Shown here one piece after another: positions 1 through 8,622 of a stretch of 64,000 bases of DNA. Positions within the stretch are counted from its first letter, which is position 1. Each line of letters opens with the position of its first letter. The stretch spans positions 1 to 64,000 of the forward strand of contig NZ_NMUO01000005.1 of assembly GCF_002237365.1 (NCBI RefSeq), in the 5' to 3' direction. This DNA is from Zobellella denitrificans. GTDB lineage: Bacteria > Pseudomonadota > Gammaproteobacteria > Enterobacterales > Aeromonadaceae. Under the pieces are notes generated by a model that ran no database searches, was not told where the DNA came from, and was given only the letters and a program-made list of their open reading frames with translations. A program made the position numbers and the translations under genes.

Positions 1-127
1 GCCCAGGGTGGGGCTTAAGCAGTTTCTGCAGGACTCGTCCGCCACCCTGGCCTGGGCCGCGGCGCGCACCGCCCCGACCAGGGCGGCGGACGAGTCCTGC
101 AGAAACTGCTTCAGCCCCACCCTGGGC
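1..127. repeat. 50-bp inverted repeat with 27-bp loop inside cheB
   Basis: Positions 1-50 are the reverse complement of 78-127 with two mismatches (48 of 50), separated by 27 bases. The right arm encodes the CheB linker; the left arm is the same sequence folded back, so the plus strand also reads [11 protein letters not shown] fold-back at a sequence end often comes from assembly or library chimerism, but the two mismatches leave room for a real inversion or duplication. Confidence 0.9.
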
Positions 128-447
128 TTGGTGATGATCTCCACGGCGCCGGCGGCCAGGGCCTGCAGCGTGGTTTCGGCCCCCTGCTCGGTCAGGGACG
201 AGCAGATCACCACCGGGGTGGGCCGCTCGGCCATGATCTTCTTCAGGAAGGTGATGCCGTCCATGCGCGGCATCTCCACATCCAGCACTATCACGTCGGG
301 CCAGTCCCGCGCCATCTTGTCCAGGGCGAAGAGCGGATCCGAGGCCGTGCCCAGCACCTGCATGTCCGGCTCCCGCTCCAGCAGCGCCACCAGCACCTGG
401 CGCATCACCGCCGAGTCGTCTACCAGCAATACCTTGATTTTTTTCAT
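1..447 (-). CDS. cheB: CheB, chemotaxis response regulator methylesterase (partial, runs off the window)
   Basis: CheB removes methyl groups from receptor glutamates when its receiver domain is phosphorylated by CheA. The visible part begins [19 protein letters not shown] and carries the receiver acidic pair DD, the phospho-acceptor Asp in [13 protein letters not shown] and the [16 protein letters not shown] segment that leads into the linker. About 132 residues read normally; the methylesterase domain (Ser-His-Asp triad) lies beyond the window. The start is the ATG at 447-445, one base after the cheD stop, with AAGGA inside the cheD end as ribosome site. Below about position 51 the frame enters an inverted copy of its own positions 78-127, so the last 17 or so codons are not normal CheB sequence. 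Family assignment is firm; integrity is doubtful. Confidence 0.85.
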   Translation of the reverse strand, partial: MKKIKVLLVDDSAVMRQVLVALLEREPDMQVLGTASDPLFALDKMARDWPDVIVLDVEMPRMDGITFLKKIMAERPTPVVICSSLTEQGAETTLQALAAGAVEIITKPRVGLKQFLQDSSAALVGAVRAAAQARVADESCRNCLSPTLG

Positions 448-448
448 C

Positions 449-832
449 TTATCCTTGTTCCTCCACTCCCTTCAGGGGACTGTGGCTGACCCAGACCACC
501 CCGCTCCACACCTCGAACACCACCTTGCGGTGGCCGCTCTGGCCCAGGCTCTGGGCCACCAGCCGCAGGCGGTGCTCGCGCACCAGCCGGAGGGCCGCCG
601 CCACGTTCTGCCGGGCCACGTCGAGGCGGGCGGGCACCGGCGCGCCGAACATGTTGCCACCGCCGAACAGCTTGCACTGGTACTCCTCCAGCCCGGTGCC
701 GTGCTGCCGGCGGGGGTGCCACAACACCATGGCGACGCAGGAGCCGAGCAGGGTGCGGACGCGGGTGGCCGGGCCGCCGAAATGGAACTGGCCGGGCTGC
801 AGTAGCACCTCCTCGACCTCGCCCGGTGTCAT
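449..832 (-). CDS. cheD: CheD, receptor glutamine deamidase, internally deleted
   Basis: CheD deamidates glutamines in chemoreceptors. The product (127 residues) keeps the N-terminal [16 protein letters not shown] segment with the nucleophilic Cys, and the C-terminal [14 protein letters not shown] and [12 protein letters not shown] segments. CheD proteins are normally about 160-200 residues. Between HPRR and HGTGLEEYQ the usual GGMCHFxLP block and the following helix, roughly 40 residues, are absent while the frame is kept. The block holds the catalytic His of the Thr-His-Cys triad described in Thermotoga CheD, so deamidase activity is unlikely. The start overlaps the cheR stop as ATGA (829-832) and the stop lies one base before cheB, so operon coupling is intact. 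A collapsed assembly is an alternative explanation. Confidence 0.85.
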   Translation of the reverse strand: MTPGEVEEVLLQPGQFHFGGPATRVRTLLGSCVAMVLWHPRRQHGTGLEEYQCKLFGGGNMFGAPVPARLDVARQNVAAALRLVREHRLRLVAQSLGQSGHRKVVFEVWSGVVWVSHSPLKGVEEQG

Positions 833-1635
833 GGCTTGCGGTAGATGGACGGCTGCACCAGCCGGAGCGCCTCGGACACCCCGTTCAGGCTCTCCGAATG
901 GCTGACGATAAAATAGCCGCCCGGCCTCAGCCGGGGCAGGAGCCGCTCCACCACCTGGCGCTTGGTGTCGAGATCGAAGTAGATCATCACGTTGCGCAGG
1001 AAGATAACATCGAAATCGCCGATCTCGGGCAGGCGCTGGTTGAGGTTGATCTGCATAAAGCGGATCCGCTGCCGCAGCCGCCGCTCGACCAGGAAACTGC
1101 CCTCCTGCTCCCCCACCCCTTTCAGGCAGTATTTGTGCAGCAGGCGGGTATCGATGTGTTCCGCCCGGCTCAGGGGATACTGGCCGCGTCCGGCCTGCGC
1201 CAGCACCCGGCTGCTGATGTCGGAGGCGACGAGCTCCCAGGGCCCGGCCCCCAGCGCCTCGGCCAGGGTCATGGCCAGGCTGTAGGGCTCTTCCCCGGAC
1301 GAGCAGGCCGCGCTCCACAGCCGGACCGGGCGGCCCCTGCCGAGCGCGGGCAGCACCTGCTGCCGCAGAAAGTCGAAGTGCCGGGGCTCGCGGAAGAAAT
1401 AGGTTTCGTTGGTGGTCAGCAGATCCAGCGCCGTCTGCAGCTCGCCCCCGCCCCGCTCCGCCATGATCAGGCGGAAGTAGTCGCCGTAGCTGCCCAGGCC
1501 GTGGTGGCGCAGCCGCTTGCCCAGCCGCCCCGCCACCAGCGCCTTCTTGCCCGGGGACAGGTTGATCCCGGCGCTGCGGTACAGCCAGCGCCGGAACAGC
1601 TGGAACTCCTCATCCTGCAACGACGGTATCTGCAT
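829..1635 (-). CDS. cheR: CheR, chemoreceptor glutamate O-methyltransferase
   Basis: Transfers methyl groups from S-adenosylmethionine to receptor glutamates, opposing CheB. The protein is 268 residues, normal for the family. The N-terminal helical domain (about 1-75) includes YRSAGINLSPGKKALVAGRL; the Rossmann methyltransferase domain begins near LLTTNETYFFRE and has the SAM-binding segment LWSAACSSGEEPYSLA, followed by FDVIFLRNVMIYFD. It lies downstream of an MCP gene (gap 32 bases) and overlaps cheD by four bases, the order of chemosensory operons that include CheD. Confidence 0.95.
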   Translation of the reverse strand: MQIPSLQDEEFQLFRRWLYRSAGINLSPGKKALVAGRLGKRLRHHGLGSYGDYFRLIMAERGGGELQTALDLLTTNETYFFREPRHFDFLRQQVLPALGRGRPVRLWSAACSSGEEPYSLAMTLAEALGAGPWELVASDISSRVLAQAGRGQYPLSRAEHIDTRLLHKYCLKGVGEQEGSFLVERRLRQRIRFMQINLNQRLPEIGDFDVIFLRNVMIYFDLDTKRQVVERLLPRLRPGGYFIVSHSESLNGVSEALRLVQPSIYRKP

Positions 1636-1667
1636 GGGTCAAGCTCCCTCGGCCCGGAAATCCGGGA

Positions 1668-3344
1668 TTAAACGAAACCGGGCTCCGCCTTGTCATCGAA
1701 GGCGCCCGCCCTTCGCCCGGCCGCTGCCGGCGTACCGGTGGCGGCGGCCAGGGTGAAGAAGCCCATCGCCTGCTGCAGCTGCTCCGCCTGGCTGCTCATC
1801 TCCTCCGCCGTCGCCGCCAGCTCCTCGCTGCTGGCCGCATTCTGCTGGGTCACCTGGCTCAACTGGCCCATGGCGGTGTTGATCTGCGCCGCCCCCGAGG
1901 CCTGCTCGCTCGAGGCCGCGCTGATCTCCTGCACCAGATCCGAGGTCTTGCCGATGGCCGGCACCATCTCCTCCAGCAGCCGCCCCGCCTTTTCCGCCAG
2001 GGCCACGCTGCCGTCGGACAGCTCACCGATCTCCCGGGCCGCCACCTGGCTGCGCTCCGCCAGCTTGCGCACCTCGCTCGCCACCACCGCGAAGCCCTTG
2101 CCGTGCTCCCCGGCCCGCGCCGCCTCGATGGCCGCGTTCAGCGCCAGCAGGTTGGTCTGGTAGGCGATGTCGTCGATGATGCCGATGCGCTGGGCTATCT
2201 GCTGCATCGCCGCCACCGTCTGCTGCACCGCCTCGCCGCCCTCGGCCGCTTCCCGCGCCGCCTTGCTGGCCATGCCGTCGGTCACCCGGGCGTTGTCGGT
2301 GTTCTGGTTGATGCTGGCACTCATCTGCTCGATGGAGGCGCCGGTCTCTTCCACCCCCGCCGCCTGTTCGCTGGCCGCCTGGCTCATGGACTGGGCGGTG
2401 GCGCTCACCTCCTCGGCGGCGCTGGCCAGGTTGTCGGCGGCGCCGCGCACCTCGCCGATGATCCGGGTCAGCCGGTCCTGCATCCGGCCCATGGCCGCCA
2501 GCAGCAGGCCCACCTCGTCCCGGGAGCGGATCCGGATGGGCTGGCTCAGATCCCCCTCCGCCAGCCGCTCGGCCGCCTGCACCGCCACCGCCAGGGAGCC
2601 GGCCAGGCGGCGGTACACGAACCAGAGCACCAGCCCCAGTACCAGCAAGGTACCGGCCATGCTGGCCAGCACCCAGGAAAAGGCCTTGTCCTTGTCGGCC
2701 AGGGCCGTCGCCACCAGGGTGGCGGTGCGGTTTTCCATCAGCACGAAGAAGTCGTCGATGGAACCCTGGATATTGGCCTTTTCCCGGTGGTAGGCCGCAT
2801 CGTGCAGCATCCGCCGGGCCTGCTCGGGGCTCACCGCCCCGAGGGCGCCGCCGGCATGATCCTTCACCGCCTGCATGGCCACCGCCTCCGTCTCCACCAG
2901 GGCGGCGGACTTGGCGTTGGCGTCGGCCAGCAGGTCGAATTCCTGCTCGGTGAAGCCGGCCCGGCGCATCAGCTCGGCGAGCGGCACCGCCGGGGTGTCC
3001 GGCCGGGGCTTGGCGTCTCCCGCCGCCACGAAGTCCCAGTAAATCCGGTGGTAGGCCTCCGGCCTGGGTTGTTCGCCGTTGCGGATGGCCACCACCTGCC
3101 AGTACTGCTGCTCGAAGCGGCCGTCGCCGGTGACCACATAGGTCCGGGCCAGGCGGGTCAGATCGTCCGAGCTTTGTCGCAGCTCATCGGCCAGCAGGTA
3201 GGACTGGTACTGCCGGTCCTTGGCCTCGGCCACCTGCTCCACCGCCGCCTGATAGCGGTTGACCGCCGCCAGGGTCAGCAGCAGCATGCCGAGCGAGGCG
3301 AGGGTCAGGCCCATGAACAGGGTTTTTATCCGTAATTGAAACAT
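1668..3344 (-). CDS. Methyl-accepting chemotaxis protein (operon receptor 2)
   Basis: A 558-residue transmembrane chemoreceptor. A membrane segment at about 9-28 is followed by a roughly 195-residue extracytoplasmic, mostly helical sensor region containing [20 protein letters not shown] and several Trp/Tyr-rich turns. A second membrane segment ([20 protein letters not shown]) is followed by HAMP ([20 protein letters not shown]) and a long methylation/signalling coiled coil with the hairpin tip [18 protein letters not shown]. The protein ends AEPGFV; no clear CheR-binding pentapeptide (xWxxF) is present. The signalling half is almost identical to that of the MCP at 4036-5664. It lies between cheW and cheR, so it probably feeds this operon's CheA. 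The ligand is unknown. Confidence 0.93.
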   Translation of the reverse strand: MFQLRIKTLFMGLTLASLGMLLLTLAAVNRYQAAVEQVAEAKDRQYQSYLLADELRQSSDDLTRLARTYVVTGDGRFEQQYWQVVAIRNGEQPRPEAYHRIYWDFVAAGDAKPRPDTPAVPLAELMRRAGFTEQEFDLLADANAKSAALVETEAVAMQAVKDHAGGALGAVSPEQARRMLHDAAYHREKANIQGSIDDFFVLMENRTATLVATALADKDKAFSWVLASMAGTLLVLGLVLWFVYRRLAGSLAVAVQAAERLAEGDLSQPIRIRSRDEVGLLLAAMGRMQDRLTRIIGEVRGAADNLASAAEEVSATAQSMSQAASEQAAGVEETGASIEQMSASINQNTDNARVTDGMASKAAREAAEGGEAVQQTVAAMQQIAQRIGIIDDIAYQTNLLALNAAIEAARAGEHGKGFAVVASEVRKLAERSQVAAREIGELSDGSVALAEKAGRLLEEMVPAIGKTSDLVQEISAASSEQASGAAQINTAMGQLSQVTQQNAASSEELAATAEEMSSQAEQLQQAMGFFTLAAATGTPAAAGRRAGAFDDKAEPGFV

Positions 3345-3414
3345 AGGGTTTCCTTGCGTTCCCGCCGTTATTGTTATTGGTTGGGGTGTTGGCAGTGCCG
3401 AGCCATGTTGCTGA

Positions 3415-3951
3415 TTACTGGGCGAATTCTCCCTCCCTGACCGGGGCCCGGCCGTCGCCGGCCTGGGACAGCTGCGCCATTTCCTCCACCGACAGCACCC
3501 GCTCGACGCTGAGCACTATCACGAAGCGGCCGTCCACCTTGGCCATGCCGCCGATAAAATCCGCCCGGATGCCGCCCCCGAAGCTCGGGGCCGGCTCGAT
3601 GTCGGCCGCCGCTATGCTGAGCACCGCCGACACCGCGTCCACCAGCACGCCGATGTCCTGCACGCCCTCCTCGCCATGGACTTCGAGAATGACGATGCAG
3701 CTGCGCTTGTTGATCGGGGTGGACGGCCGGCCGAAGCGCACCGCCAGATCCACCACCGGCACCACGGCCCCCCTCAGGTTGATGACGCCGCGCACGAAGG
3801 CGGGCATCATGGGCACCGTGGTCAGGTTGCCATACTCGATGATCTCCTTGATGCCGAGGATGTCCATGGCGAACATCTCGCCTCCCAGCACAAAGGTCAG
3901 GTACTGGGCCTCGCCGCCGACCTTGGGCTCTGTCGCCACTAATGCATTCAT
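3415..3951 (-). CDS. cheW: CheW, receptor-kinase coupling protein
   Basis: Scaffold linking MCPs to CheA. It is 178 residues with a single CheW/SH3-like domain: [39 protein letters not shown] and [11 protein letters not shown] are the conserved strands. The C-terminal tail after VEEMAQLSQ is short and variable. It lies between two MCP genes (gaps of about 70 and 84 bases) on the same strand. Confidence 0.95.
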   Translation of the reverse strand: MNALVATEPKVGGEAQYLTFVLGGEMFAMDILGIKEIIEYGNLTTVPMMPAFVRGVINLRGAVVPVVDLAVRFGRPSTPINKRSCIVILEVHGEEGVQDIGVLVDAVSAVLSIAAADIEPAPSFGGGIRADFIGGMAKVDGRFVIVLSVERVLSVEEMAQLSQAGDGRAPVREGEFAQ

Positions 3952-4035
3952 TGCTTTTCCTCCTGCACCAGGGCCCGCCCCGGGGCCCTGCCACTGTGTT
4001 CCCCGATGCCGGGCGCCGGGGCGCCCGGCCCGTGC

Positions 4036-5664
4036 CTAGAAGCGGGTGAAGCCGGGCTCCAGTTCGCCCTCGCCCAGATCCGGCTCCGGCTGGGGCGGCC
4101 TGGCCGTTTTGCCCTTGCCGGTCGCCGCCCGGCTCTCCCGTTTGACGGCGGCCCCGGCGACCAGGCTGAAGAAGCTCATCGCCTGCTGCAGCTGCTCCGC
4201 CTGGCTGCTCATCTCCTCCGCCGTCGCCGCCAGCTCCTCGCTGCTGGAGGCGCTCTGCTGGGTCACCTGGCTCAGCTGGCTCATGGCGGTATTGATCTGC
4301 GCCGCCCCCGAGGCCTGCTCGCTCGAGGCCGCGCTGATCTCCTGCACCAGATCCGAGGTTTTGGTGATGGCCGGCACCATCTCCTCCAGCAGCCGCCCCG
4401 CCTTCTCCGCCAGGGCCACGCTGCTGTCGGACAGCTCGCCGATCTCCTGGGCCGCCACCTGGCTGCGTTCCGCCAGCTTGCGCACCTCGGTCGCCACCAC
4501 CGCAAAGCCCTTGCCGTGCTCCCCGGCCCGCGCCGCCTCGATGGCCGCGTTCAGCGCCAGCAGGTTGGTCTGGTAGGCGATGTCGTCGATGATGCCGATG
4601 CGCTGGGCGATCTGTTTCATCGCCGCCACCGTCTGCTGCACCGCCTCGCCGCCCTCGGCCGCCTCCCGCGCCGCCTTGCTGGCCATGCCGTCGGTGACCC
4701 GGGCGTTGTCGGTGTTCTGGTTGATGCTGGCGCTCATCTGCTCGATGGAGGCACTGGTCTGCTCCACTCCCGCCGCCTGCTCGCTGGCCCCCTGGCTCAT
4801 GGACTGGGCGGTGGCGCTCACCTCCTCGGAGGCGCTGGCCAGGTTGTCGGCGGCGGTGCGCACCTCGCCGATGATCTGGGACAGTTTATCCACCATGTCC
4901 TTCATGGCGGCCAGCAGGCTGGTGCTGTCGCCCCGGCGCAGGATGATATCCACCGACAGATCCCCCTGGGCGATCCGGCCGGCGACGGCGGCGGCATAAT
5001 CCGGCTCGCCGCCCAGCTGGCGCAGCAGGTTGCGGGTGATCAGCCCGCCGGCCAGCAGCGCGGCCAGCAGGGCGGCGCCCGCGGACAGCAGCATCAGCAG
5101 CCGGGCCTGCTCGTAGGTCTGGTGGGCTTCGAGGCCGGAGGCCTCGAGCAGATCACCCTGGAACTCGATCAGGGCCACCACGCTGTCCTGGTAGGCGCGA
5201 AGCACGGGGCGCAGTTCGTTCTGTAGGTAGCGCTGGGCGGCGTCCGGGTTGTCCTGGGCGATCAGGCCCAGCAGGCGATCCTGGCCGGCGATATAGTGCT
5301 GCCGCTGTTCGCTGATCTGGCGCAGCAGCGCCGTTCCCTGCTCCGAGTGGATACGCTGCTGCAGCCACTCGAGTTCGGCGGCGATCTCCCGCCGGAGATC
5401 CTGGATCAGCGCCTGCTGCTGTTGCCGATCCCGCGAGTCCTGGGTCAGCATCATATTGCGCAGGGCAATGGCGATGGCGTTGGCCTTGTCGATCACGTCG
5501 TTGGCCCGCTTGGTCTTGGGCCAGAGATCCTCGACGATCATCTGCTGGGCCTGGTTGAGCTGCTGCATCCGGCTGATGCCGACCAGGGACACCAACAGCA
5601 GCATGGCGATCACCAGGCCGAAGCCCAGGGCCAGCTTGGTGGCAACTCTCATTCCTTTAAACAT
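4036..5664 (-). CDS. Methyl-accepting chemotaxis protein (operon receptor 1, 4-helix-bundle sensor)
   Basis: A 542-residue chemoreceptor. Membrane segment 1 spans about 11-31; the periplasmic region (about 32-187) is rich in Gln and Leu heptads, as in four-helix-bundle MCP sensors ([20 protein letters not shown]). Membrane segment 2 ([20 protein letters not shown]) precedes a HAMP with [12 protein letters not shown] and the signalling hairpin ([15 protein letters not shown]). The C-terminus is a Pro/Glu-rich linker ending GFTRF, an aromatic-ended tail that is only loosely like a CheR tether. The first MCP encoded after cheA in this operon; ligand unknown. Confidence 0.93.
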   Translation of the reverse strand: MFKGMRVATKLALGFGLVIAMLLLVSLVGISRMQQLNQAQQMIVEDLWPKTKRANDVIDKANAIAIALRNMMLTQDSRDRQQQQALIQDLRREIAAELEWLQQRIHSEQGTALLRQISEQRQHYIAGQDRLLGLIAQDNPDAAQRYLQNELRPVLRAYQDSVVALIEFQGDLLEASGLEAHQTYEQARLLMLLSAGAALLAALLAGGLITRNLLRQLGGEPDYAAAVAGRIAQGDLSVDIILRRGDSTSLLAAMKDMVDKLSQIIGEVRTAADNLASASEEVSATAQSMSQGASEQAAGVEQTSASIEQMSASINQNTDNARVTDGMASKAAREAAEGGEAVQQTVAAMKQIAQRIGIIDDIAYQTNLLALNAAIEAARAGEHGKGFAVVATEVRKLAERSQVAAQEIGELSDSSVALAEKAGRLLEEMVPAITKTSDLVQEISAASSEQASGAAQINTAMSQLSQVTQQSASSSEELAATAEEMSSQAEQLQQAMSFFSLVAGAAVKRESRAATGKGKTARPPQPEPDLGEGELEPGFTRF

Positions 5665-5712
5665 GGTGCTCTCCTTAAGATGGATACTGACGGATTTATT
5701 CCGCGCCGGCGT

Positions 5713-7872
5713 CTAGGCGGACAGGGCCCGCCCCTCCCGGGAAATCATTGCTTGCACAAAGGTTGATACGTCGAGGATCAGGGCCACGGAGCCGTCGCCC
5801 AGTATGGTCGAGCCGCCGATGCCCCGCAGGGCGCCGAACAACTTGCCCAGGGGCTTGATCACCGTCTGGTGCTCCCCCAGCAGCTCGTCCACCACCAGCC
5901 CCGCCTTCTGCCCGGCGCACTGCACCACCACCACGTTCTCGCGCCGGCCCTTCGCCGCCGCCAGGCCGAAGTGCTCGCCGAGCTTGATCAGCGGCAGCAC
6001 CTCGCCGCGCAGGTTGAGGTAGCTGTGTTCCCGGGCCAGCCGGCGATCCGCCTCGCTCAGTTCGATGCACTCCTGCACCGTGTCCAGCGGCACCACGTAG
6101 CGCTCGCCACCGACCCCCACCAGGAAGCCGTCGATGATCGCCAGGGTCAGCGGCAGGCGGATGCTGATCCGGGTGCCCTGCCCCGGCCGGCTGTCCAGAT
6201 CGATGCGCCCCCGCAACGCCAGTATGTTGCGGCGGACCACGTCCATGCCCACGCCCCGGCCCGACAGGTTGGTGACCGTGTCGGCGGTGGAAAAGCCGGG
6301 TTCGAAGATAAGCTGGTACACTTCCTGTTCGCTCAGGCTGGTCCCCGGCGGGACCAGTTCCCGCTCCATGGCTTTCTGCAATATGCGCTCCCGGTCGAGG
6401 CCGGCCCCGTCGTCGGCGATCTCGATGACGATGCTGCCGGCATCATGGAAGGCGTTGAGCCGGAGGTTGCCGGTGGCCGGCTTGCCCGCCGCCAGCCGTG
6501 CCGCCGGCGTCTCTATGCCGTGGTCCATGGCGTTGCGCAGCAGGTGCATCAGGGGATCGCCTATCTTCTCGATCACCGTCTTGTCCAGCTCGGTGTCGGC
6601 GCCGCTGATGTGCAGGGCGATGTCCTTGCCCAGCTCCTGGCTGACGTCGTGCACCACCCGCTGGAAACGGTTGAAGGTATCGCCAATCGGCACCATGCGC
6701 AGGCGCAGGGCCCCGTCGCGGATCTCCTCCATCAGCTCGGACACCAGCGAGGTCGCTTCCTGCAGGGCGGTGTCCTGGGCGCGCTGGGCCAGCAGCTTGA
6801 CCCCGGCGCCGGCGATCACCAGCTCGCCCACCAGGTTGATCAGCTCGTCCAGCTTGTCGGCCTGGACCCGGATATAGCGGCTTTCCTTTTTCTTCTGCTC
6901 CCGGCCCTGGCTCTGCTTCTCCAGGGCGGTCTGCACCAGCACCGGCGCCACCGCCTGCTGCCCCACCAGCACTTCCCCCAGCCGGGGGGCCGGCGCCGCC
7001 TCGGCGGCGGCCTGCTCCGCCAGCCCCTGCTCCAGCTCCTGCCGGGTCAGGGCCCCGCTCGCCACCAGTATTTCCCCCAAGCGGGCGTCGTCCTCCGGCA
7101 GCGAGCGGATCAGCGCGATATATTCGGACACCTTGCCGTGGTGCGGCAGTATCTGCAGCTCGCAGTCGTCGCGGACGAAGTCGAACACCTCGGCGATGGC
7201 CGCCTTGTCCGCCTCCGACTGGAAGTCGAGCTCGAACCCCAGGTAGCAGGATTCGGGATCCATCTCCGCCGCCGCCGGCATGGCGTCGGTCAGGGTGGTC
7301 AGCGAGAGGATGCGCCCCATGGTGCCCAGGTAACGCAGGAAAGACAGGGGATCCATGCCGTTGCGCAGCACCTCGGGGCCGAAACGCAGGGACAGGTGCC
7401 AAAGGCTCGCCGCCGCCTCGCTCTCTTCCTCCCGGGGCTGGCGGGAAACCGGCCCGTCCGTCGCCACCGGCGCCGGGACGCCGCCGCGGAAGGCCTGTAA
7501 CCGTGCCAGCAGGGCCCGGCCCCGCTCCAGGGTATCGGCGGCCGGCGGTTCGCCCCGCGCCACCCCGTCCACCAGTTGCTCGATATGATCCCGCCCGGCC
7601 AGCAACAGCGCCACCAGCTCGGCGTCGGCGGCCAGCTTGCCCTCCCGCAGCCGGTCCAGCACGTCCTCCACCACGTGGGTGAAGTCGACGATGGGGTCGA
7701 GGCCGAACAGCCCGGCCGAGCCCTTGATGGTGTGGGCGGCGCGGAAGATGGCGTCCAGCACCTCGGCGCCGGCCTCCTGCTCCAGCCCCAGCAGGCCGCT
7801 CTCCATCTCTTGCAGCAGCTCCCTGGCCTCGTCGATAAAGGTGTGCAGTACCTGATCAAGGTTGATGCTCAT
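5713..7872 (-). CDS. cheA: CheA, chemotaxis histidine kinase
   Basis: The kinase that autophosphorylates in response to receptors and passes phosphate to CheY and CheB. It has 719 residues. The N-terminal Hpt domain has the phospho-acceptor His47 in AAHTIKGSAG. A middle region (about 150-260; SFLRYLGTMGRILSL, LGFELDFQSEADKAA) replaces the compact P2 domain of E. coli CheA. The dimerisation helix (ADKLDELINLVGELVIAG), the ATP-binding N, G1 and G2 boxes (LMHLLRNAMDHGIE, IADDGAGLD, GRGVGMDVVRRNI) and a C-terminal CheW-like domain follow. Between the middle region and the dimer domain lies an Ala/Gln-rich linker. The start codon lies 30 bases after the STAS gene. Confidence 0.97.
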   Translation of the reverse strand: MSINLDQVLHTFIDEARELLQEMESGLLGLEQEAGAEVLDAIFRAAHTIKGSAGLFGLDPIVDFTHVVEDVLDRLREGKLAADAELVALLLAGRDHIEQLVDGVARGEPPAADTLERGRALLARLQAFRGGVPAPVATDGPVSRQPREEESEAAASLWHLSLRFGPEVLRNGMDPLSFLRYLGTMGRILSLTTLTDAMPAAAEMDPESCYLGFELDFQSEADKAAIAEVFDFVRDDCELQILPHHGKVSEYIALIRSLPEDDARLGEILVASGALTRQELEQGLAEQAAAEAAPAPRLGEVLVGQQAVAPVLVQTALEKQSQGREQKKKESRYIRVQADKLDELINLVGELVIAGAGVKLLAQRAQDTALQEATSLVSELMEEIRDGALRLRMVPIGDTFNRFQRVVHDVSQELGKDIALHISGADTELDKTVIEKIGDPLMHLLRNAMDHGIETPAARLAAGKPATGNLRLNAFHDAGSIVIEIADDGAGLDRERILQKAMERELVPPGTSLSEQEVYQLIFEPGFSTADTVTNLSGRGVGMDVVRRNILALRGRIDLDSRPGQGTRISIRLPLTLAIIDGFLVGVGGERYVVPLDTVQECIELSEADRRLAREHSYLNLRGEVLPLIKLGEHFGLAAAKGRRENVVVVQCAGQKAGLVVDELLGEHQTVIKPLGKLFGALRGIGGSTILGDGSVALILDVSTFVQAMISREGRALSA

Positions 7873-7902
7873 CTGTAATTCCTTCTCCTTGCCATAAGGG
7901 GC

Positions 7903-8229
7903 TCAGGCGCTCGGATCACCCGGCAGCCACTGGGGATCGCCGAAGTGGGCGTTCAGCCGGCACAGCTCCAGCACCTCCAGCACCGCCTGGCTGTGCCAGA
8001 GCAGGGACAGGGCCCCGCCCTGGCGGTCGAGCTCCCGCTTGGCCAGCAGCAGCAGTTGCAAACCGGCGCTGTCCAGCTCGCTGACCCCGGCCAGATCCAG
8101 GCCCAGTTGTTGTGGCCCGGCCAGATAGGGCGCCAGCTGCGACTTGAGGGCAGCGGCGGTGTAGATGGTCAGCTCCCCCTCCAGCCGTAACAGCACCCCC
8201 TGCTCCCGGGTTTCGGCAACGATCTGCAT
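7903..8229 (-). CDS. STAS-domain protein (anti-sigma-antagonist type) of the chemotaxis operon
   Basis: A 108-residue single STAS domain. The strand GVLLRLEGELTIYTAAALK and the loop VSELDSAGLQLLLLAKREL match the SpoIIAA-type fold, with Ser54 in DSAG at the position phosphorylated in anti-sigma-factor antagonists. No partner kinase is encoded nearby, so CheA or an unlinked kinase may act on it. It sits between cheY and cheA with gaps of 12 and 30 bases. STAS proteins are known in some CheD-containing chemosensory operons, where their role is poorly defined. Confidence 0.9.
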   Translation of the reverse strand: MQIVAETREQGVLLRLEGELTIYTAAALKSQLAPYLAGPQQLGLDLAGVSELDSAGLQLLLLAKRELDRQGGALSLLWHSQAVLEVLELCRLNAHFGDPQWLPGDPSA

Positions 8230-8241
8230 CGGCGTTTCTCC

Positions 8242-8610
8242 CTAGGGCATGATCAATTTGGATACCGCCGCCAGCATCTGCTGGGGCTGGAACGGCTTGA
8301 CCACCCAGGCCTTGGCCCCCGCCGCCTGGCCCTCGGCCTTCTTTTCCGCCTGGGACTCGGTGGTGAGCATGATCACCGGGGTGAACTTGTAGCCGGGGTG
8401 GCGCTTGACCTCCTTCAGGAAGCTGATGCCGTCCATGTTGGGCATGTTGACGTCGCTGATGATGAGGTGCACCTTGCCGCCATTGAGCTTGGACAGGGCA
8501 TCCCGGCCGTCGCAGGCCTCGATGGTGTCGTAGCCGGCGCCCTTGAGGGCGATGCTGACCACCTGCCGCAAGGAGGCGGAGTCGTCGACGATCATGATGG
8601 TTTTGGCCAT
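8242..8610 (-). CDS. cheY: CheY-type single-domain response regulator
   Basis: A 122-residue stand-alone receiver domain. The acidic pair is Asp9/Asp10 (MIVDDSASLRQ), the phospho-acceptor is Asp53 (IISDVNMPNMDG), the Thr switch is in VIMLTTES and the invariant Lys is in WVVKPF. It has no output domain, so it acts by protein contact, either at the flagellar switch or, if this operon is not for flagella, on another target. It lies 12 bases downstream of the MCP-like gene. Confidence 0.95.
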   Translation of the reverse strand: MAKTIMIVDDSASLRQVVSIALKGAGYDTIEACDGRDALSKLNGGKVHLIISDVNMPNMDGISFLKEVKRHPGYKFTPVIMLTTESQAEKKAEGQAAGAKAWVVKPFQPQQMLAAVSKLIMP

Positions 8611-8622
8611 GAGTGTTCTCCC

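Noticed and set aside
8-805. Plus-strand 265-codon open frame over cheB, cheD and the edge of cheR
   Set aside because: Antisense to clear chemotaxis genes; its start copies CheB residues only because of the inverted repeat at 1-50.
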